Origin: Microvirga brassicacearum
GTDB taxonomy: Bacteria > Pseudomonadota > Alphaproteobacteria > Rhizobiales > Beijerinckiaceae
Assembly: GCF_008757455.1 (NCBI RefSeq)
Contig: NZ_VCMV01000032.1
Span: forward strand, 1-42,864
DNA: 42,864 bases
Direction of reading: 5' to 3'
Shown: positions 38,933 through 42,864 of the stretch, piece after piece
Numbering within the stretch: position 1 is the first letter of the stretch
Layout of the letters: each line of letters opens with the position of its first letter
Translations under genes and position numbers: made by a program
Notes under the pieces: generated by a model
Seen by the model: the letters and a program-made list of their open reading frames with translations, nothing else
Told to the model about the DNA's origin: nothing
Databases searched by the model: none

Positions 38933-41874
38933 GCGGCAGCCCTCGCCCGGTCCCACTCGCGCAAGGCCTCGGCGTCTCTGGGCGTCACATCCGGGTATTC
39001 GGGATCACTCCCGACCCCGGGCGAGACCTTCCACGACCGGGCGCATTTGCGCCCCTCCGCAAGGGCGGAGACGACGGTCACGCCCTTCACATCGTCGAGG
39101 CGGAAGGCGTCGGCGGGTCCCTCCGTCGTTTCAATGCGGATGCCGGACGTGATGCAGATCTCCGCGAGATCGAGTCCCTCGATCGCCTCGCGCAGGCTGC
39201 CGTCGGTCAGGTAGACGACGGGTGCCGCCTCGAGGCTCGCGCCGATGCGCTTTTGGGCGCGCTCGATCTCGAGTGCTCCGGTGACGACCCGGCGGACGCG
39301 GCGGATCTTGGCCCAGCGCGCCGCCAGTGCATCATCGCGCCACGCGGCGGGAATTTCCGGGAAGGTTTCGAGATGCACTGACTCGGCTTGCGGATAGCGA
39401 GCGAGCCATGCCTCTTCGGCCGTGAAAGCGAGGATCGGCGCAATCCAGGTGGCGACCGCCCGGAACGTGATGTCGATCACGGTCAGAGCGCTTTTGCGCT
39501 CGTTGCTCGACAACGGATCGCAATAGAGCGCGTCCTTGCGAATATCGAAATAGAACGCCGACAGGTCGCTGGTCAGGAACGAGTTCAGAAGCGCGATGAC
39601 GCGCTTGTAGTCGAAGCTGCGATACGCTTCGCGCATGTCGACATCGAGTTCGGCGAGACGATGCAACACGAACCGTTCGAGCTCCGGCATGTCGCCGACC
39701 GCGACCTTGTCGGCCTCGCTGAAATGTCCAAGCGAACCGAGCATCCAGCGGATCGTGTTGCGGAGCTTGCGGTAGGTCTCGACGAAGGTCTTCAGGATCT
39801 CGGGACCGATGCGTAGATCGTCCGAGTAATCGGACGCCGCCACCCACAGGCGCAGGATGTCGGCGCCGGAATCCTGGATGACTTTCTGCGGCGCCACCAC
39901 GTTGCCGATCGACTTCGACATCTTCTGCCCCTTCTCGTCGAGCACGAAGCCGTGGGTCAGAACGATGTCGTAGGGCGCGCGTCCGCGCGTGCCGCAGCTC
40001 TCCAGCAGCGACGAGTGGAACCAGCCGCGATGCTGGTCGGTGCCTTCGAGATACATCACCTGATCCGGACCGCCATCGACCTTGCGGGTGACCTTCAGAT
40101 CCTCGCGCTTCTCCAGCGCAAAGGCGTGGGTGCAACCGGAATCAAACCACACATCGAGGATATCGTCGATCTTGTCGAAATCCTCGACCTTGTGCCCGCC
40201 GGCTGCGAGGAACCGCGCGCCGTCATCCACGTACCAGGCATCAGCACCCTCGGTCTCGAACGCTTCGGCAATCGCCGCATTCACACGCTCGTCCTTCAGG
40301 ATCTCGCTCGTCCCCTTGCGCACGAAAACTGCGATCGGCACGCCCCAGGCGCGCTGGCGCGACACGACCCAATCGGGACGGTTCTCGATCATGCCGGTGA
40401 TCCGGTTCTCGCCCGATTCCGGCACCCACTCGACCGTCTTGATCGCATGAAGGGCGCGCTGCCGCAGCGTGTCGCCGTGATTGTCGAGGGGCTTGTCCAT
40501 CGCAATGAACCATTGCGGCGTATTGCGGAACAGGAGCGGTGCCTTCGAGCGCCAGGAATGCGGGTATTGGTGCTTCAGCCGGCCGCGGGCGATGAGTGCG
40601 CCGGCTTCCGCCATCTTCCTGATCACCGCGTCGTTGGCGCCGCCATCCTTGCCCTTGTCGTCATAGACCCGCTCGCCGGCAAAAAACGGGATATCGGGGA
40701 AGTACGAGGAATCGGGCGACACCGTGTGCGGCACTTGCGGCGTGCCGCATTCCTCGAACACCGCCTTGTGCTTGATGAACGTGTTGTAATCGTCCGCCCC
40801 GTGGCCGGGCGCCGTGTGCACGAAGCCCGTGCCCGCGTCGTCGGTCACATAATCGGCGGGCAGCACCGGCACGGCAAAATCCCAATAGCCATTCGCGCCA
40901 TCGAGGCCGCGGAACGGATGCGCCGTGCGTTCGATCATGACCGGCAGCACATCCTTGATGCGCTCATGGGCGGTCACACGCGCCGCCGCGAAGACATCGG
41001 CCGCGAGTTTGTCGGCCAGCACATAGCGATCGCCGACCTTGGCCCAGTTGTCGCCCGCGGCTTCGGTGACCTTGTAGAGGCCATAGGCGATGTTCTCGCC
41101 ATAGGCGATGGCGCGATTTGCCGGAATCGTCCACGGGGTCGTCGTCCAGATGACCACCGAGGCGCCCTCGAGATCGCCGTCGATCGTGTCGGTGATCGGA
41201 AATTTCACCCAGATCGTGCTCGACGTCTTCTCGTGATATTCGACCTCGGCCTCGGCGAGCGCGGTCTTTTCCACTGACGACCACATTACCGGCTTGGAGC
41301 CGCGATAGAGCTGGTCGCTCATGGCAAAGCTCATGATTTCGCGCGCGATCTGGGCTTCGGCATTGAACGACATGGTGGCGTAGGGATTGTCCCAATCGCC
41401 CTCGACCGCGAGGCGCTTGAATTCCTGGCGCTGCACGTCGATCCATTTTTCCGCGAAGGCGCGGCACTCGCGACGGAACTCGACGACCGGGACGTCGTCC
41501 TTGTTCTTGCCCTTCGCGCGATATTCCTCCTCGATCTTCCACTCGATCGGAAGGCCGTGGCAATCCCAGCCGGGAACGTAATTGGAATCGAAACCGAGCA
41601 TGCCCTGCGAACGGACCACAAGATCCTTCAGGATCTTGTTGAGGGCGTGCCCGATATGGATGTTGCCGTTGGCATAGGGGGGGCCATCGTGAAGTACGAA
41701 ACGGGGCCGGCCCTTCTGGACCTCGCGCAGGCGCTCATAAAGCTTCGTCTCTTCCCAACGCTTGAGGAGCTGCGGTTCTCTCTGGGGAAGACCCGCCCGC
41801 ATGGGAAAGTCGGTCTTGGGCAGGAAAAGCGTCTCGGAATAGTCGCGAGCCGGGGTTTCTGTCTTGTCGGTCAT
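38929..41874 (-). CDS. ileS: Isoleucyl-tRNA synthetase
   Basis: A class I synthetase of 981 residues from the ATG at 41874. HIGH appears in [16 protein letters not shown] in [11 protein letters not shown], with the editing domain between and an anticodon-binding domain after. The C-terminal zinc finger of E. coli IleS has degenerated: only one cysteine remains in [12 protein letters not shown], and the later CxxC pair is missing, a pattern I associate with alphaproteobacterial enzymes. A longer frame to 41940 exists but lacks support. The gene leads the operon with lspA and is divergent from msrB. No T-box leader was recognised. Confidence 0.95.
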   Translation of the reverse strand: MTDKTETPARDYSETLFLPKTDFPMRAGLPQREPQLLKRWEETKLYERLREVQKGRPRFVLHDGPPYANGNIHIGHALNKILKDLVVRSQGMLGFDSNYVPGWDCHGLPIEWKIEEEYRAKGKNKDDVPVVEFRRECRAFAEKWIDVQRQEFKRLAVEGDWDNPYATMSFNAEAQIAREIMSFAMSDQLYRGSKPVMWSSVEKTALAEAEVEYHEKTSSTIWVKFPITDTIDGDLEGASVVIWTTTPWTIPANRAIAYGENIAYGLYKVTEAAGDNWAKVGDRYVLADKLAADVFAAARVTAHERIKDVLPVMIERTAHPFRGLDGANGYWDFAVPVLPADYVTDDAGTGFVHTAPGHGADDYNTFIKHKAVFEECGTPQVPHTVSPDSSYFPDIPFFAGERVYDDKGKDGGANDAVIRKMAEAGALIARGRLKHQYPHSWRSKAPLLFRNTPQWFIAMDKPLDNHGDTLRQRALHAIKTVEWVPESGENRITGMIENRPDWVVSRQRAWGVPIAVFVRKGTSEILKDERVNAAIAEAFETEGADAWYVDDGARFLAAGGHKVEDFDKIDDILDVWFDSGCTHAFALEKREDLKVTRKVDGGPDQVMYLEGTDQHRGWFHSSLLESCGTRGRAPYDIVLTHGFVLDEKGQKMSKSIGNVVAPQKVIQDSGADILRLWVAASDYSDDLRIGPEILKTFVETYRKLRNTIRWMLGSLGHFSEADKVAVGDMPELERFVLHRLAELDVDMREAYRSFDYKRVIALLNSFLTSDLSAFYFDIRKDALYCDPLSSNERKSALTVIDITFRAVATWIAPILAFTAEEAWLARYPQAESVHLETFPEIPAAWRDDALAARWAKIRRVRRVVTGALEIERAQKRIGASLEAAPVVYLTDGSLREAIEGLDLAEICITSGIRIETTEGPADAFRLDDVKGVTVVSALAEGRKCARSWKVSPGVGSDPEYPDVTPRDAEALREWDRARAAA

Positions 41875-42165
41875 GGCGGTCAATGGATCTCGGGCGTTCC
41901 GCTGGAGCGCGGCGCAATCAGGCGTTTTTCTTGAGGACACGGCTCAAATCCCGGACTTCGCACTCAAGCGAGGGCCGGGCCGGTAATTCGCAGAATGCGC
42001 GCGCCAACCGCACGTAAAGCATGAAAAGCCTGGGGCATGGGCTGCCTTTTAGCAGCGCCGCGCCGCAGAATAAAGCGCGCTCGGGGCGATTGGCCCCTTG
42101 AAAAAGCGCGGCTGCGGCCCGACCCTTTCGTCGACCCCTCACCTTTGGTGAAAGTGACTTCTCCG
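41875..42165. other. Divergent ileS/msrB intergenic region
   Basis: This 291-nt gap holds the promoters of both genes. A ttgaaa at about 42108 faces msrB but lacks a convincing -10 box. Frames entering it from either gene look like untranslated leader. An imperfect inverted repeat (cttgag...ctcaag) lies near 41930-41975. Nothing else stands out. Confidence 0.4.
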
Positions 42166-42669
42166 ATGACCTCCACTCCCGTGGCCGCCCCCCACCGCTC
42201 CAAGGCCGGTTTCGACCTCTCCCCGCCCTCTCCCGAGCAATATTCGGCGCTCGTTGCCGATCTCGACGACGAGGAGCGCCGCATTCTTCTGGATCACGGC
42301 ACCGAGCGTCCATTCTGCGGCATCTTCAACGAGGCCAAGGGCAAGGGAACCTATGGCTGCCGGCTCTGCGGCCTGCCCCTCTTCAAATCGGGCACGAAAT
42401 TCGAGTCGGGCACCGGCTGGCCGAGCTTCTTCGACCCGATCGACCGGGATCATCTCGCATTTGTGACCGACCAAGGCTACGGCATGGTGCGCACGGAAAT
42501 CCGCTGCGCGCGCTGCGAGGGTCATCTCGGCCACGTGTTCGATGACGGCCCGCCGCCAACCGGCGAGCGCTATTGCATGAATTCGGTATCCTTGCGCTTC
42601 GTGGCCGAGGGCGATCCCCTACCCGACGCACTGGGGCGCGGTGCGCCGGAGGGAGAGCGGCTTGTCTAG
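42166..42669 (+). CDS. msrB: Peptide-methionine (R)-S-oxide reductase
   Basis: Reduces the R-form of methionine sulfoxide in oxidised proteins. The 167-residue protein has zinc cysteines in YGCRLCGLP and RCARCEGHLGHVF, FESGTGWPSFF in the active site, and the catalytic Cys in GERYCMNSVSLRF. No signal peptide is present, so it is cytoplasmic. The ATG at 42166 is preferred; a longer frame to 42037 codes an improbable Arg/Pro-rich extension. Confidence 0.93.
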   Translation: MTSTPVAAPHRSKAGFDLSPPSPEQYSALVADLDDEERRILLDHGTERPFCGIFNEAKGKGTYGCRLCGLPLFKSGTKFESGTGWPSFFDPIDRDHLAFVTDQGYGMVRTEIRCARCEGHLGHVFDDGPPPTGERYCMNSVSLRFVAEGDPLPDALGRGAPEGERLV

Positions 42670-42726
42670 GAGCCCGACGGCGTCATAATGCGAAGCGGGT
42701 TTCGTTCGCCGAACCCGCGAGGACCG

Positions 42727-42864
42727 ATGGTGTCAATAAACGCGGATGCGAGAGCGGGACGGCCCGCCGCAACGGAGGCGGCCCGGCCGAATTTCTACGC
42801 GGGGCTGCCTGTCTTCGACAGCTTTGAAAACCTGACCGACCCCTCGATCTACACGGCGCTGCCA
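42727..42864 (+). CDS. DUF3095 family protein, N-terminal 46 residues only
   Basis: An ATG at 42727 (or GTG at 42730) with GAGGA just upstream opens a frame that runs off the window. The visible part includes NFYAGLPVFDSFENLTDPSIY near residues 22-43, the characteristic opening of DUF3095, a family thought to be related to nucleotide cyclases. It lies 57 nt after msrB; a hairpin (GCGGGTT/AACCCGC, 42695-42718) sits between them without a T-run. Function is not settled by what is visible. Confidence 0.72.
   Translation, partial: MVSINADARAGRPAATEAARPNFYAGLPVFDSFENLTDPSIYTALP

Noticed and set aside
39952..41277. 441-codon plus-strand frame opposite ileS
   Set aside because: Antisense to HIGH/KMSKS-bearing ileS.
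42695..42718. Hairpin GCGGGTT/AACCCGC after msrB as a terminator
   Set aside because: No T-run follows; GAGGA of the next gene comes directly after, so termination is not supported.
42573..42827. 84-codon frame across the msrB end
   Set aside because: Arg/Ala-rich shadow of msrB; the real downstream frame is the DUF3095 start at 42727.
1..42864. CRISPR arrays, tRNA/rRNA genes, integrase or transposase genes
   Set aside because: None was seen by eye on either strand; a covariance-model and profile search would be needed to exclude short or degraded ones.

Overview
The window looks like a stretch of chromosome from an alphaproteobacterium, most likely of the Hyphomicrobiales (Rhizobiales). 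The support is high GC content, dense gene packing, conserved neighbourhoods (ubiA/rsmE/gshA; DUF4170, DUF374 acyltransferase, waaA, lpxK; xseA with DUF2093; ileS, lspA, then an exported protein and an M16 peptidase pair), and palindromic intergenic repeats of a kind common in this order. I cannot name a genus from sequence alone. No tRNA, rRNA, CRISPR array, transposase or integrase was recognised.

Layout. 1-292: no gene seen. 293-2854 (-): a large SIR2-STAND-type NTPase, a probable anti-phage protein, in clearly lower-GC DNA. 3134-6200: NDH-2 and an HI0933-type flavoprotein around a tandem repeat, then a 100-nt interspersed repeat and a small hypothetical gene. 6489-9210: an acidic small protein, a DEAD-box RNA helicase and a small exported protein. 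9333-11281: a promoter, a two-hairpin guanidine-II (mini-ykkC) riboswitch, a guanidinium exporter of the SMR family and a membrane diguanylate cyclase, apparently one transcript. 11294-14848 (-): gshA behind a terminator-like leader, a YbdK-type ligase with its own good promoter, and rsmE. 15089-17995: exported protein, ubiA, a DUF6101-like gene and cysQ. 18055-21357: lipid A/Kdo operon (DUF4170, DUF374 acyltransferase, waaA, lpxK). 21349-23231 (-): DUF2093 and xseA. 23319-25282: an RTX-type secreted protein with its own promoter. 25447-28314: purD, a haloacetate-dehalogenase-like hydrolase, tadA. 28355-31388: an RsuA/RluB-type pseudouridine synthase with very long disordered tails, then rsmD. 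31398-34809 (-): mutL and pgi. 34889-37523 (-): an M16 peptidase pair, one active and one inactive subunit. 37659-41874 (-): ileS-lspA-exported protein, closed by an intrinsic terminator. 42166-42864: msrB and the start of a DUF3095 gene cut by the window edge.

Most of the window is housekeeping: envelope lipid A synthesis, ubiquinone and glutathione synthesis, rRNA/tRNA modification, mismatch repair and exonuclease VII, purine synthesis. The parts most worth a second look are the guanidine-II riboswitch that may place a c-di-GMP cyclase under guanidine control, the low-GC SIR2-STAND gene, and the terminator/attenuator-like hairpin abutting the gshA ribosome binding site. Starts were revised from the longest open frame wherever an ATG/GTG with a better ribosome binding site or a better fit to the domain was visible.
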